From positions 124,001 through 188,000 of the forward strand of contig JALIHJ010000045.1 in NCBI GenBank assembly GCA_022984795.1: a DNA stretch of 64,000 nucleotides. The letters are read 5' to 3'. Below are positions 26,270 through 36,235 of this stretch, piece after piece. The notes beneath the pieces are model-generated. The model made no database searches. It was not told the DNA's origin and saw nothing but the letters and a program-made list of their open reading frames with translations. A program made the translations under genes and the position numbers. Position 1 is the first letter of the stretch; each line of letters opens with the position of its first letter. This DNA comes from Fabrea salina. Its lineage: Eukaryota; Ciliophora; Heterotrichea; Heterotrichida; Fabreidae.

Positions 26270-27313
26270 CTAAAAAGAATTACTTAAAAAAAGGACTCCA
26301 GCCAAACTAAGCAAACTACCAGATGAGGCTTCAGTTAGGTACTCTGTTTTAGCCTTGTAGTAGTTACTTGCAAAGACCTCAACTACTGTTTCCGAAGCAT
26401 TTGTGATGCTAGGATGAGTTTGGGCTTTTAGCAACAAGTAATTATACTCAGGGTAGTCAGGCCACCAGTCCTTCATGCACTGGGAACTGTCTTTCCGAGC
26501 AGTGTTACAGTGGTGACTATACTCCTCCAGATACTCTTTATAAAGGCTCATAGTTTGGTTCATGTCTCCCTCAAAAAGCGTGCAAAAAGACTTTCCACTA
26601 AGTCCACAAACGCACTTTCCTTGGAGTTTTAAAGAACCTGAAGACACACAGTCTGTGTCATTCTTACAAGGAGCTCCTGGGTTCTTTGACACAGGTGCTT
26701 CTATGCACAGGTTATCTTTGCAGAACCCAGTTTCGCAAAGTGAACTTTTGTTGTTTTTGCATTCAGGCACCTTTTCACCCTTCTTCACAGAAAAAGGTTT
26801 AGTGCAAGTGTGGTTTCCTTCAAAGTTAAGTAAGCACTCCAAGTTGTTTTTGCAGTAGTTGCTTCCTCCAAAGTCACAAACAGAACCTTCGCTGTGCTTG
26901 GGTTGGCAAGAGTAAGTTAAGCTTGAGTAGTAGAACCCAGGGTTGCAGTACAGCTGGGGGTTGTACTTTCCAGTGTTGAAGATAGGCACTCCTTCTGTCA
27001 TCCCTTTGCAGACTCCATTGTCACACCCATTAAAAGCAGTTTCGTGGCAGTCTCTGTCATGGGTACACTTTTCACCAACGTACTTGATATTTCTAGAATC
27101 ACTTGAAACATCTGAGCAGTTAACATTGGCTTTAGGGTCCATTCCAGAGGAACAAGTTTGATTCGTAGAACAGCCTCTTAAATCAACATAGTAGTTTCCT
27201 TGCTGGTAAACTACACACGTGCTGTTAAGGTTTGTAAAGTTCTTTGGAAAGTACCTTGGACAACTGCTCAAAGCCAAGCTAAGCAAGCATACTAGCAGCC
27301 AAGTTTTTTTCAT
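26270..27313 (-). CDS. Secreted cysteine-rich protein, probably GPI-anchored
   Basis: 347 aa. Residues 1-17 (MKKTWLLVCLLSLALSSC) are a signal peptide. The body has over 30 cysteines in short loops (CTHDRDCHETAFNGCDNGVC, CKNNLECLL) and many N-glycosylation sites. It ends with a short hydrophobic tail after Ser/Gly (ASSGSLLSLAGVLFL), as in GPI-anchored surface proteins. Ciliate surface coats are built of such proteins. No enzyme motif. Its ATG is only 7 bp from the divergent TTC38 gene. Confidence 0.8.
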   Translation of the reverse strand: MKKTWLLVCLLSLALSSCPRYFPKNFTNLNSTCVVYQQGNYYVDLRGCSTNQTCSSGMDPKANVNCSDVSSDSRNIKYVGEKCTHDRDCHETAFNGCDNGVCKGMTEGVPIFNTGKYNPQLYCNPGFYYSSLTYSCQPKHSEGSVCDFGGSNYCKNNLECLLNFEGNHTCTKPFSVKKGEKVPECKNNKSSLCETGFCKDNLCIEAPVSKNPGAPCKNDTDCVSSGSLKLQGKCVCGLSGKSFCTLFEGDMNQTMSLYKEYLEEYSHHCNTARKDSSQCMKDWWPDYPEYNYLLLKAQTHPSITNASETVVEVFASNYYKAKTEYLTEASSGSLLSLAGVLFLSNSF

Positions 27314-27320
27314 TACTTAA

Positions 27321-28460
27321 ATGAACGACTTACTAGGCAACCCTATTACTTGCAGCAACCCCTATACAAAGCAAGTCATTGACAACTTCATAAGTTTGGA
27401 CCTCAACTACTGCGACCAGGACCCAGAAATACTGACCTACACCGACTCAGAGTGTCCTTTTTTAAACATAGCAAAGTCACTGCTAGAACTCCAAAAGGAC
27501 TCCCATGAAGCCCCAAGACTTGCACTAGGCCACCTCAGTAGTCTCAAAGGCAACTTCCGGGAAACACTCTGGAAAGCCTTTATAGAAACTATCTGCAACC
27601 AAGGAAAAGAAGCCTCTATCTCTAAAGCTTTAGAACTCATACAAGAGTTCCCAAGGGACATCCTAGCTTTTAGGTACTTATTAGTAATGTGCCTGCTCTC
27701 AGGCAACCCTTCTAAAATGCTAGAAGGAGTTAGCCTCATAAAAGCTGTTCCTGCCAACCTAGAAACACCAGAAGCCTGGAGTCTGATAAGTTTTGCCCAG
27801 CTCGAAAACTTTTACTTAGAAGAAGCCTACGGAGCAGCTTGCAGAGCACTTAGCATGAACCCACACAACGCCTGGGCACAACACAACTTAGGACACGTCC
27901 ACAGCATGAACAAAGAGTACCAAGAAGCCCAACTAGCCCTTGAAAACAAGCAAAGTGACTGGAAAGGAGTTTTCATCTACACACACAACTCCTGGCACCT
28001 TTCCTTATTCCACCTTTTTAAGGGCGAGTTGCAAACAGCAGTGAATATATTCGAATCTAGTGTGATTGGGTATGGCTGGTGGCACTTTATGAACCAAATC
28101 AACATTCTGTCTATGCTGGTTTACTTAGAGCTTGCCGGTTTAGAGATTCACAAGTACTTTGTAAAGGAACTTGTTGACTACATGACGGACACTTCTAAGT
28201 GGGGCTTGAATTCACTGGCAGATGTACTTACAGTCTGGGGACTAGTTAAAGCCCAAAAAACCAGATACTCAGAGCAACTAATAGATAACTTAGATGGGCC
28301 CATTAAACAAATAGCAGAAGCAGTGCTTTTACTAGCTTCAGGAAACAACCAAGAAGCTAAGCACCAAATAGAAACTCTGCAGGACAAGTTAGTTTTACTA
28401 GGAGGTTCAGTAGAACAGAGACAGACACTCACAGACGCAGTAGGGATCACTTACAGTTAA
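27321..28460 (+). CDS. TTC38-like tetratricopeptide protein
   Basis: 379 aa. The segment HNSWHLSLFHLFKGELQTAV and the preceding AWAQHNLGHVHSMNKEYQEA resemble TTC38, a conserved eukaryotic TPR protein of unknown function; the length (TTC38 is about 470 aa) is somewhat short. Helical throughout. The TAA stop overlaps the stop of the convergent gene in a shared TTAA at 28457-28460. Confidence 0.82.
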   Translation: MNDLLGNPITCSNPYTKQVIDNFISLDLNYCDQDPEILTYTDSECPFLNIAKSLLELQKDSHEAPRLALGHLSSLKGNFRETLWKAFIETICNQGKEASISKALELIQEFPRDILAFRYLLVMCLLSGNPSKMLEGVSLIKAVPANLETPEAWSLISFAQLENFYLEEAYGAACRALSMNPHNAWAQHNLGHVHSMNKEYQEAQLALENKQSDWKGVFIYTHNSWHLSLFHLFKGELQTAVNIFESSVIGYGWWHFMNQINILSMLVYLELAGLEIHKYFVKELVDYMTDTSKWGLNSLADVLTVWGLVKAQKTRYSEQLIDNLDGPIKQIAEAVLLLASGNNQEAKHQIETLQDKLVLLGGSVEQRQTLTDAVGITYS

Positions 28461-28987
28461 ATCATTTCTTCACTATCTGGACTTTCACTTTCTTGGTCGT
28501 CTTCCCAGATGCCTTTGAGTTCTACTTTTTCTTCGTCAATTTCCTCATTAGGCCTTTCAGTCTCGTCCATTTCTTCTGAGTACTGAGCATCAGATCCTTC
28601 AAGCCCTATTTCGATGTAGTCTGTGTCTTCTTTGTGTTTAGGTTGCTTTTTAGAGCTCAGTTGTTTGGGAAAGGCCCAGGGTCTTTGTTCTATTAAGCTT
28701 TTGGAAAACTCAGAGGCGTAATGGTCAGAGTCGTCTTGGAGTATGTGTGAGTGCTTGGGTCTTTTGAAGAGTTGGTAGTAAGCTGAGTTAAGTGCTCTTA
28801 CTAAGAACTGTCTGCTGATGTTCACAAGTTCAGTTTGCTCAAAAGTGAGTTCTGGGTACTTAAGAACTGTTTTCTGAGGTGGGTACAGTAAAGGCTGTTC
28901 CTGGGTGTCTTCTAAAGTGCCTAACTCAGACTTCACGTTTTTGATAAAATTAGCAACAGCAGACCTGGTTTTTTGTCTTCTAGGCAT
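28457..28987 (-). CDS. Acidic-tailed protein, unknown
   Basis: 176 aa. A basic N-terminus (MPRRQKTRSAVANFIKNVKS) is followed by a helical middle (ELVNISRQFLVRALNSAYYQ) and a strongly acidic C-terminus (Glu/Asp in about 40% of the last 60 residues). Such charge splitting is common in nuclear or histone-binding proteins, but no family is recognised. It is 5 bp downstream of the next gene on the same strand. Confidence 0.6.
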   Translation of the reverse strand: MPRRQKTRSAVANFIKNVKSELGTLEDTQEQPLLYPPQKTVLKYPELTFEQTELVNISRQFLVRALNSAYYQLFKRPKHSHILQDDSDHYASEFSKSLIEQRPWAFPKQLSSKKQPKHKEDTDYIEIGLEGSDAQYSEEMDETERPNEEIDEEKVELKGIWEDDQESESPDSEEMI

Positions 28988-28992
28988 TTTAT

Positions 28993-29754
28993 TTAAAAGT
29001 TAAAACTTACATTCTTTTTATCAGAAGGAGAGTCCATAGGTGGCTTCCACTTCCAGTCCAAGTCCTTTTTAAGGATGCTTAGGGGCTTACCAAGCAGTTG
29101 GCTGGACTTTTTTTGAGCTATTAAGTTTTCGTTCAAAATGCTAGGGTCGGAGTCCCTGATGAGTTGTAAGTCTAGTTCAAGAGTGGGATACATACAAGGT
29201 GCTCTTTTTTGTAGCCTATGTTTATTGATGTCGTTCCGCGGCAAGAACCTGGCGGGTCGTCTTCTGTAAGGAGTTTCTGACTTTTTGGGAGTCGTCCTTT
29301 CTGTAGAGGGAGCACTGCTAGCTTCTTCTGTAGTGTTTGCTTCAAAGTTGTACTTAGGTTTTGAGCAAAGGGTCTTGATTTTGTTGGAAAAGAACTGTTG
29401 TTCTTTTGAGGTTCTGGCAGGCGACTTGTTGGGGGTGCTATTGGGAACAACTTTAAAGTAGTGGTTGCCGTTCTCTGGAACTAAATTTTTTTTGTCTAGC
29501 CTGTTTCCGCTTTGAGGCGAGTTTACTGAACCTAAGTAACTAAAGGACAAGTTCGAATTACTTTGCTTGAAAGTAGTAGTTTGAGGGTGCTCCTGAGGAG
29601 TGCTGTTAGGGAGATAATCACAGTCTCCCTTTTCTGCGATGGTTTTGAGTTTCCTTAGAGGGTTTTTTTTGGACTTGGTGATTGCGTTCCAGAAAGACTT
29701 CACTAAGTTTTTAGGGGTTCTTCTACATGAGCTACTTCTACTTTTTTCGTTCAT
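28993..29754 (-). CDS. Basic Ser/Thr/Pro-rich protein, unknown
   Basis: 253 aa, rich in Ser, Lys, Asn and Pro with SP/TP sites (NSTPNKSPART, STERTTPKKSETP). No ordered domain is seen. It begins MNEKSRSSSCRRTPKNLVKS and ends SPSDKKNVSFNF. Several proteins of this type in the window (15062, 31747) may be substrates of proline-directed kinases or cytoskeletal, which is only a guess. Confidence 0.6.
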   Translation of the reverse strand: MNEKSRSSSCRRTPKNLVKSFWNAITKSKKNPLRKLKTIAEKGDCDYLPNSTPQEHPQTTTFKQSNSNLSFSYLGSVNSPQSGNRLDKKNLVPENGNHYFKVVPNSTPNKSPARTSKEQQFFSNKIKTLCSKPKYNFEANTTEEASSAPSTERTTPKKSETPYRRRPARFLPRNDINKHRLQKRAPCMYPTLELDLQLIRDSDPSILNENLIAQKKSSQLLGKPLSILKKDLDWKWKPPMDSPSDKKNVSFNF

Positions 29755-30021
29755 TTTACTATAAATTGAATTTATTCAACACTACTCAAATGGAACATAA
29801 AACCCAGTTTTGTAAGGCACTTAAAACACACTCAGCCAGACTCAACTAAAACTAATAACAAACTACCCAGTTCTCAGAATAGTAACCAAATACTCAACAA
29901 CACTTCTCAATTCGGCTACAACTGAACCCTTTAAACGCTTAATTAACACTTAAAACTCCAAACCAAGCTAATTGCCAGAACTCAGCACTCAAAGAACCCT
30001 ATTCCATTTTTATAATAAAGA
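29755..30021. promoter_or_regulatory. Upstream region of the eS25 gene
   Basis: 267 bp between two divergent genes, AC-rich on the plus strand with many ACTCA and AACT words and no long open frame. One of the larger gaps here and probably the ribosomal-protein promoter. No named site seen. Confidence 0.35.
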
Positions 30022-30372
30022 ATGGCCAAGGGCAAGCAACAAGACCAAAGTTCAACCAAAAAAGTCTCACTTTTGGCCAAGCCCAAGAACACCTCAAGCG
30101 GCAAAGCCAAAAAGAAGAAGTGGTCCAAGGGAAAAACTAGGGAAAAACTCGACAATGCCGTCTATTTCGACCAAGAAACCTACGACAAACTTTTGAAAGA
30201 AATCCCTACCAAAAACAAACTCATCACACCTTCCGTTATCAGCGATAAGCTTAGAGTGAACGGATCCCTAGCAAGACAGGCCATTAGAGAACTCGAGGCT
30301 CGCGGAGCCATTCGCAGAGTAGGAGACCACCACCACGCCCAGCTCATTTACACTCGCTATACTCAGCCTTAA
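30022..30372 (+). CDS. RPS25: Ribosomal protein eS25 (RPS25)
   Basis: 116 aa. Lys-rich N-terminus, then the conserved core [50 protein letters not shown] and [18 protein letters not shown]. This is the small-subunit head protein eS25, required for some IRES and frameshifting events. Length is normal. Its stop overlaps the stop of the convergent M20 hydrolase through a shared TTAA. Confidence 0.97.
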   Translation: MAKGKQQDQSSTKKVSLLAKPKNTSSGKAKKKKWSKGKTREKLDNAVYFDQETYDKLLKEIPTKNKLITPSVISDKLRVNGSLARQAIRELEARGAIRRVGDHHHAQLIYTRYTQP

Positions 30373-31529
30373 TTTATTAGCCTTTCTTCTATAAGTCTCA
30401 CCCAGTAAGATGCGCCCACTCCAAGCACTCTTTCGTCTATTTCAAAGTTGGCCGAGTGCAGTGCTGGCTTGATCTGGTCGTTGCCGCTTCCTAAAATTAA
30501 GTAGCAGCCTTCTCGTGCTTCTGTGAAGTAGGAAAAGTCTTCTCCTATCATAGGGGGTTCCTTCACACGTCTTCCGTGAGTAACTTTGCTGAGTGCTTCT
30601 AAAGAGTTGCTGATACACCTAGCTGAGTTAACTATCGGGAAGTAAAGGTTTGTGTAGTTAAGTTTAACTTTGCACCTACTCATGCTTTGGACTCCTTGGC
30701 AGATTTCTTCCATGCGCTGCTTGATTGTTTGTTTCACTTCGGGTTCATAGCTCCTGACTGACCCCTTGATAGCTACAGAGTCAGGAATGGCATTGTAAGC
30801 TTCGCCTCCGTGAACATAACTAGTAGAGACTACTGCTTTGTATTTAGGGTCGATATTTCTGCTGACTATAGTTTGAAGCCCTGTGATTAGTTGGGCACTT
30901 GCAGGAAGGGGGTCGATTGTGCAGTGGGGGGCAGAGGCATGGCCTCCTTTGCCAAACACTTCAATGCTGAAAATGTCTGAGTAACAAGACATAAACTTGT
31001 CACTCAGCAAGTAGTCCCCAACTTCCAACTTAGAGTCTAAGTGCACAGCGTAAACTTCACTTACAGAAGAAAGCAAGTCCAAAGATGGGTCTTTAATCAT
31101 AGCCCTGGCTCCATGGCCTCCTTCTTCAGCAGGTTGGAAACAAAACTTCACAGTTCCTTTTATGGACTCGCGCATCCCTGCAAGTACTTTTGAAGCTACT
31201 AAAAGCATAGTTGTATGGGCATCGTGTCCACAAGCGTGCATTACGCCTGGGTTTTTGGAAACGTAGTTATGAGAGTTTAGTTCTTGTATGGGCAAAGCGT
31301 CCATATCAGCTCTTAGTAGAAGAGTAGGGCCTTCTTGGCCTTTAAGGATTGCTACAACTCCAGACTGCCCAATTCTTCTGTGGACTTCCAAGCCTAAGTT
31401 TTCAAGGTAGTTAGCTACAAAGTTACTAGTTGTAGGAAGGTCATACTGGAGTTCTGGGCACTGGTGGAGCTCTCTGTATACTTGAGAAAGTTCGCTAATA
31501 AGGGGTTGTACAGCTGGGTGGAGTTCCAT
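30369..31529 (-). CDS. M20 family amidohydrolase (ILR1/hippurate-hydrolase type)
   Basis: 386 aa. Metal ligands are visible in [13 protein letters not shown] and in [10 protein letters not shown], with further conserved Asp in [11 protein letters not shown] and His in the dimerisation-domain block [10 protein letters not shown]. This is the pattern of IAA-amino-acid hydrolases, hippurate hydrolases and N-acyl amino-acid amidohydrolases. No signal peptide, so probably cytosolic. It cleaves acyl-amino acids, substrate unknown. Such genes are often shared between bacteria and protists; codon use here matches the neighbours. Confidence 0.93.
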   Translation of the reverse strand: MELHPAVQPLISELSQVYRELHQCPELQYDLPTTSNFVANYLENLGLEVHRRIGQSGVVAILKGQEGPTLLLRADMDALPIQELNSHNYVSKNPGVMHACGHDAHTTMLLVASKVLAGMRESIKGTVKFCFQPAEEGGHGARAMIKDPSLDLLSSVSEVYAVHLDSKLEVGDYLLSDKFMSCYSDIFSIEVFGKGGHASAPHCTIDPLPASAQLITGLQTIVSRNIDPKYKAVVSTSYVHGGEAYNAIPDSVAIKGSVRSYEPEVKQTIKQRMEEICQGVQSMSRCKVKLNYTNLYFPIVNSARCISNSLEALSKVTHGRRVKEPPMIGEDFSYFTEAREGCYLILGSGNDQIKPALHSANFEIDERVLGVGASYWVRLIEERLIN

Positions 31530-31746
31530 TTGTTTGATAATACAAGTCGTTGGTGAATAAGAATCTAAAATGGGATGCTGCTTTAGTTGGAATCAGCAAA
31601 GAGAACAAGAAAAGACCTTTACAAGTGTGCCTAGTATAAGAGTCTCGTTTCTCTACACCATAAGCGAAAATCCTACTGAGGAGTCCGAGACCCTGACTCG
31701 TAATACCCCAGTAACTAATAGTTCCTGAATTTAGTTAGATATTAAA

Positions 31747-33147
31747 ATGGAACAGCCTGAAAACCCTTTGCAGTCCTCAATAGCATACTTGTGTAAAGTG
31801 TGCGAAGCTAACTCTGAAGCCCAACTGAAAACTCAAGAACTGCTGAAGGACTTGCAAGTTGCTTTGCAAGAAATAAAGGACTCAGAGCCCACCAAACCGA
31901 CCAGAAAACTAAGTGGTTGTTTCCAACCAAGAGCCTTAATGATGACTTTGGTTTTAGCAAAGTGCTACAGAAACAACAAAACCCATAACTCAAAGTTCTT
32001 TTTGAACTTGCTAAAAAATCTGTACAGAACTAACCTTTTCAATTGTAAAAAAAGCGATAAAATGAAAAGAACTATAGTAAGGCATTATAGTATACCTTCT
32101 TGTGGAAATGAAGATCTGCGCAGAAAAAGACTAGTTAAAAAATTAGGATCAGTGTTTAGGAAGTGCTTGCATTCCTACTTCACCAGGTTTTTAATTGGTG
32201 GCTTAAGGAACTCTAGTACAAGAAGGAGGTCGATTGCCAAAACCCAGAGTTTATCTGGAAGCCTTCGAAGCAACTACAAAGACTTAACTCCTTCTAAGTG
32301 CAAAAAGTCAGCACTCAGAAAGCGTTTTTCAACACAAAAAAACTTAAGTATAAGGTTCTCGAACCCTCTAACTGCTTTTTCTAAGAAACTATTTTCTAGC
32401 AAGAGGCCTCTTGAAACATACACCCTAATGACGGTTCCAGTGCTAGAGCCCCTAGTAAAGTTTCAAAGACTCCCTAAACGCAGAATACTTAAGACTCCCA
32501 AACAGAAGGTCATTAAAAAAGTCCTTGACTCTTTTGACCAACTAAGACCTTTTGGCTTGCTAGATAGGAACCTTGTTATGGCTAAAACTAAGTTTTTCGG
32601 AGTTTGGAAAAATAAACTTATTCACCCAAAGCACTCTAAAAACCTTTTAAAGGCTCTAAGGAACTGCGAACTGAGGGCTAAAAAAGGAACACTTGAAACT
32701 TTGAAAAGCTCCAAGGTTTTTGTGTTCTGTACCTACCCTAACTTCCAGTTCACCTGCAAATCTGCCCGGCGCCTTTCAAATGTTTTAAGTAAGCTGCACT
32801 TAAGATTCCAGTGCAAACTAGCTTTTAAAGCTATTCAAAAACACCCTGCACTTGAGTCTGCATCTACTGAAACTTCTCCTGACTTGGACTACTCCAAGTA
32901 TGTCACTATTTCGACGTGCTTTCGAAGTATGTTTTACCCTAAAGTTCTTTCTCGCTTAACTGCTGGGTTCTTAAGCATCCAAAGAAGTCACCAAAACACC
33001 AAAGACCTTAGGTTCTTTACTCCTAAAAGCTTTTTGTCGCCTTCTTTGTCAAGTGTCCCTAACTCCAACACCCAAAACACACCTGAAAACTTTTCACTAT
33101 ACAACTCACTTTGCAATAAGTTCAACATTAACCAAGAAGACTTATAA
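31747..33147 (+). CDS. Large basic protein, unknown
   Basis: 466 aa, very Lys/Arg/Leu/Ser-rich, no signal peptide. The N-terminus (MEQPENPLQSSIAYLCKVCE) is helical. The rest looks like degenerate repeats of about 50 residues around FGVWKNKL and LLKALRNC, each with Trp/Phe followed by basic residues. No family recognised. The 217-bp upstream gap (31530-31746) has no supported gene; a possible pairing (GAGTCTCG with CGAGACCCTGACTC) is noted there. Confidence 0.6.
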   Translation: MEQPENPLQSSIAYLCKVCEANSEAQLKTQELLKDLQVALQEIKDSEPTKPTRKLSGCFQPRALMMTLVLAKCYRNNKTHNSKFFLNLLKNLYRTNLFNCKKSDKMKRTIVRHYSIPSCGNEDLRRKRLVKKLGSVFRKCLHSYFTRFLIGGLRNSSTRRRSIAKTQSLSGSLRSNYKDLTPSKCKKSALRKRFSTQKNLSIRFSNPLTAFSKKLFSSKRPLETYTLMTVPVLEPLVKFQRLPKRRILKTPKQKVIKKVLDSFDQLRPFGLLDRNLVMAKTKFFGVWKNKLIHPKHSKNLLKALRNCELRAKKGTLETLKSSKVFVFCTYPNFQFTCKSARRLSNVLSKLHLRFQCKLAFKAIQKHPALESASTETSPDLDYSKYVTISTCFRSMFYPKVLSRLTAGFLSIQRSHQNTKDLRFFTPKSFLSPSLSSVPNSNTQNTPENFSLYNSLCNKFNINQEDL

Positions 33148-33154
33148 TTAACAC

Positions 33155-33616
33155 TTAGGAAATACTTTGTATTTGCTGTTTAAGGGATTTGAGTTTTTGG
33201 TCTATTTCATGTTCTTTTAGCTGAGCCATCATAACTTTGAGTCTTTGGTCGTAGAGTTCAGTGGGGACTTGTCTAGCTTGGTTTCTGAGTTTTCTGGAGT
33301 CTTCGAGTTCTTTAGAAAGCTGGTCATCCACCATAAGCACAGGAACTACTGAGAACTCGTAAGGGTTAACTTCTTCTTCTTTCCTGACCTTGAAGTTATC
33401 AACTACATGCTTGTAGGAACGGTTGAGTACCTCTAACTCCTCAGATATGTGTCCGTGCACTATGGCTTTCAAGACTTCTGGAGAAGGCGTTCCGCGTTTG
33501 TAGGGCGAACGCGATCTGTGGCGAGGGGACTTTTTCTTTTGGTCTCTTGAAGAGTCAAAAATGACTTTGTAGCCCGAAGGGTTGTACCTAGAGTGGAACT
33601 TGTCTCTGCGGGACAT
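33155..33616 (-). CDS. Small RS-containing coiled-coil protein, unknown
   Basis: 153 aa. The N-terminus is rich in Arg/Ser (SPRHRSRSPYKRGTPSPE), as in splicing-associated proteins. The C-terminal half is a helical coiled coil (QLKEHEIDQKLKSLKQQIQS). It is 3 bp downstream of NAA20 on the same strand. A role in pre-mRNA processing is possible from the RS region only. Confidence 0.6.
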   Translation of the reverse strand: MSRRDKFHSRYNPSGYKVIFDSSRDQKKKSPRHRSRSPYKRGTPSPEVLKAIVHGHISEELEVLNRSYKHVVDNFKVRKEEEVNPYEFSVVPVLMVDDQLSKELEDSRKLRNQARQVPTELYDQRLKVMMAQLKEHEIDQKLKSLKQQIQSIS

Positions 33617-33619
33617 TTA

Positions 33620-34150
33620 TTAATAGAACTCTAGTTCATTAGGGTTAATTGTTTTGTTTAGAGGCTGCATAGTAACTTTTTCTGTGTCGCGAGGCATGCT
33701 TTTCCGCATGTCAAAAGCGTCTTCTTCAGGACCTGAATAGTAATTCCGCACTCTTCTGTAGATGAGGTAGCCAAGTTTTTCGTACATCCCAATAGCCACC
33801 TCGTTGCTGGCCCTCACGAACAGGTCAACGAAGTACCCTGCATGGGTGATAGTAGTGTCTTCTAAGAACTTCATAAGGGCAGTGGCTAAGCCTTGGCGCC
33901 TAGAAGCTGGTGCCACTGTCACAGCTGTGACGTGTCCGTGCCAAGTCATAGCTTCTTCTTCGCCCTCTACTTTGCCCAGAACGTAGCCTTGAATATCTCC
34001 TGAGGGACTTTCTGCCACTTTGCAGTACTCTGGCCACCTGGCTAAGTAACGTCCATAAAAACCTATGTTGTAAGTTTCTGTTAACAAGTCCAAGTTGACT
34101 TGGTTGAACTTAAGCAAATCAAGCAAAGAAAACTGCCTTAAAGTAGTCAT
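33620..34150 (-). CDS. NAA20: N-alpha-acetyltransferase NatB catalytic subunit
   Basis: 176 aa, normal for NAA20. Begins MTTLRQFSLLDLLKFN and contains the acetyl-CoA loop VAPASRRQGLATALMK and the block FVDLFVRASNEVAIGMYEKL, GYLIYRRVRNYYSG, DAFDMRKSMPRD, which together identify NAA20. It acetylates N-terminal Met-Asp/Glu/Asn proteins on ribosomes with NAA25. The start codon is 40 bp from the divergent coiled-coil gene. Confidence 0.96.
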   Translation of the reverse strand: MTTLRQFSLLDLLKFNQVNLDLLTETYNIGFYGRYLARWPEYCKVAESPSGDIQGYVLGKVEGEEEAMTWHGHVTAVTVAPASRRQGLATALMKFLEDTTITHAGYFVDLFVRASNEVAIGMYEKLGYLIYRRVRNYYSGPEEDAFDMRKSMPRDTEKVTMQPLNKTINPNELEFY

Positions 34151-34190
34151 TTTTAGATTGTTGAACCCAGTAAGAATTAGTGCATTTATA

Positions 34191-35666
34191 ATGTCTGATA
34201 CAGAAGAGATAGAAAAGAACTGCTACTCAGCTTTGGTGTTCGTTGAGTCTGAGTTCGAAAACTTAAAGACTCAGTTAAAAAACTCAGGACACCTTTCGTC
34301 AATGCTAGCTTACTTCTTTGACCAAGTTGAAGTGCTAATTACACTAAAGCATCTACTACGAAAATCCAGTTTAAAAAGGTCAAATACTTTCAGTCACTGG
34401 GAAGAAACTCAAGGATTCGAAGACACCATTCCCAGTATAATCCACGAAAACCCAGACGAACTGAAAAACAAACTGAAACTGAAAGAAAAAGCCCTAAACG
34501 ACGCTGTTTCCCAGATTCAGTCCATGAAGGCTGCTCTATCTTACCAAGAGTCCTTTTACAAAGTTAAAGAAGCCAACCTCAGCAACGAACTCGAAAAGAT
34601 GAAGGAAAAGTACGACGAGTACCGAGAAATCAAGCGAGAAAGAGACAAGTACTTCAAAAAGGTACAAAGCCAAACTAACATAATCGAAAAGTTGTCAGTT
34701 AAAGTTGACAGAGTACACAAATCTTACTTATACTACAAAGAAGAAACTAAAAGACTTGACAAAACTATTGAAGACCTAGAGTCCAAACTGTCAAGTGAGA
34801 CAAACAAAAAGTGTAAACTCCAAAGCCAATTCCAAGCAGTTAAAGAAGAACTCCAAGAAATTAAGCAACAACTATTCCCTATAAAAGAAGAAACTAACAC
34901 TCTGAAAGAAGCTTTAACAACAGACATCAAGGACCTCATTGTTAAAGCTGATTGCTTCCACATAAACGCAATGAGCCAAATCAGACAAGAACACGAAATG
35001 ACCCTTAACCAAATCATACTGTCATTCAACGAACGAATAGAAGAGTACGAGCAGAAACACCAAGAAACCTACAAAAACCTTAACTCTTACTGCAAAGACC
35101 GCACTGAAGAAATCAAAAAGTTCTATGAAGGCCGAATCCAAAAAATGATAGAAAACTACAGCAGTCAAGAGTCTAACTTCCACTCCAAGATTACCAAACT
35201 CAACAACTTGTACCAAAACTCACTTTCTAAGTCCCACAAACTCAAAGCTAAACTCAACACTTACGACTATAAACTAAAAAACACCACTGATAGCTTTGAA
35301 ATAGCTTCTAGAAGAGCTAACCAGCTCGAAAAACTCTACAATAGAACTAGTTTAGAACTCCAAAAGTCCAAAATAGGAAACAAAGTAGAGTTGAACTTTG
35401 CTAGAAAAGAACTTCAGAACACCAGAGAAGACTTTGAATTCAAGCAAAACCTTCAAAGAAGGTCTTTAAAGCTCATGAAAGAAAGCCTTGCCGAGACAAA
35501 TCGCAGCAAGTACGAAGAACAACTTAACAGAGTTAAAGACGACTACAAGTTCCGTCTCAGCAAACTCAAAGTTAAAAAAAGAACCCAAAAAGAAGCTTTT
35601 CTGAGCGAAATCACCAGACTTAACCAAACTGTGCATTCTCAAGTTGCTCTGGAGTCTAATAATTAA
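34191..35666 (+). CDS. Long coiled-coil protein, unknown
   Basis: 491 aa from ATG 34191 (MSDTEEIEKNCYSALV); the open frame continues upstream into the NAA20 gene, but no start is expected there. After about 90 residues the sequence is almost wholly coiled coil (KEKYDEYREIKRERDKYFK, SKLKVKKRTQKEAF). Suggests a filament or basal-body/cortical component. Cannot be placed in a family. Confidence 0.7.
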   Translation: MSDTEEIEKNCYSALVFVESEFENLKTQLKNSGHLSSMLAYFFDQVEVLITLKHLLRKSSLKRSNTFSHWEETQGFEDTIPSIIHENPDELKNKLKLKEKALNDAVSQIQSMKAALSYQESFYKVKEANLSNELEKMKEKYDEYREIKRERDKYFKKVQSQTNIIEKLSVKVDRVHKSYLYYKEETKRLDKTIEDLESKLSSETNKKCKLQSQFQAVKEELQEIKQQLFPIKEETNTLKEALTTDIKDLIVKADCFHINAMSQIRQEHEMTLNQIILSFNERIEEYEQKHQETYKNLNSYCKDRTEEIKKFYEGRIQKMIENYSSQESNFHSKITKLNNLYQNSLSKSHKLKAKLNTYDYKLKNTTDSFEIASRRANQLEKLYNRTSLELQKSKIGNKVELNFARKELQNTREDFEFKQNLQRRSLKLMKESLAETNRSKYEEQLNRVKDDYKFRLSKLKVKKRTQKEAFLSEITRLNQTVHSQVALESNN

Positions 35667-35671
35667 TTCTA

Positions 35672-36235
35672 ATGTGGATAATCTTTATTTCACTTGTGAG
35701 TGCTAGCAGTCTTTGTGAAGATTCTGAGAACTATTCAATAGGAGACTCGGTACCTGTGTGTGTTACTTTTTCAAACGGCAAAACAATAGCTTTCAAACCT
35801 ACCCTTGACAAATACAGCGCTGTAGAGGTATCAGAAAGTTATGAAGAAATGAACTCAGAAAGCGACATAAAAGTCCAGTTGAAAGCGGGTGGTGTAACTT
35901 CTCCGAGTTTACCTTACATAAGAAACAACGAAGTAGCTCCTATCATGAACGTAGTGTTTAGGCTGGACGAAGGCGAAGTCACAGAAGTCATCTGGGACAC
36001 TCACTGCGACCTTTGTGACGAAAAGTGTTTGGAATTCGAAAGCGAAGAAGTATGTTCATTTAATGAACCTAGCAGCGTAACTGACTACAAAGACTACAAC
36101 TTAAAAGTGTTTATGAGTTGGATAGGAACAGACTCAGACGGGTTCCACTTAACAAGTGCTGGGTACAGAATGTCCCAGTTCAGAAAGTACAGCTTGTACA
36201 AGAACTACGAAGAAGCTAGGAAAAGTTTTAACTAA
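35672..36235 (+). CDS. Secreted or luminal protein, unknown
   Basis: 187 aa. Residues 1-14 (MWIIFISLVSASSL) look like a short signal peptide. The mature part has paired cysteines (CDLCDEKC) and is acidic. No GPI tail or membrane helix. It begins only 5 bp after the coiled-coil gene and overlaps the convergent myosin-like stop by 8 bp. Confidence 0.65.
   Translation: MWIIFISLVSASSLCEDSENYSIGDSVPVCVTFSNGKTIAFKPTLDKYSAVEVSESYEEMNSESDIKVQLKAGGVTSPSLPYIRNNEVAPIMNVVFRLDEGEVTEVIWDTHCDLCDEKCLEFESEEVCSFNEPSSVTDYKDYNLKVFMSWIGTDSDGFHLTSAGYRMSQFRKYSLYKNYEEARKSFN

Noticed and set aside
31530-31746. A small RNA gene in the gap upstream of 31747
   Set aside because: Only a short possible pairing (GAGTCTCG with CGAGAC) is seen; not enough for a call.
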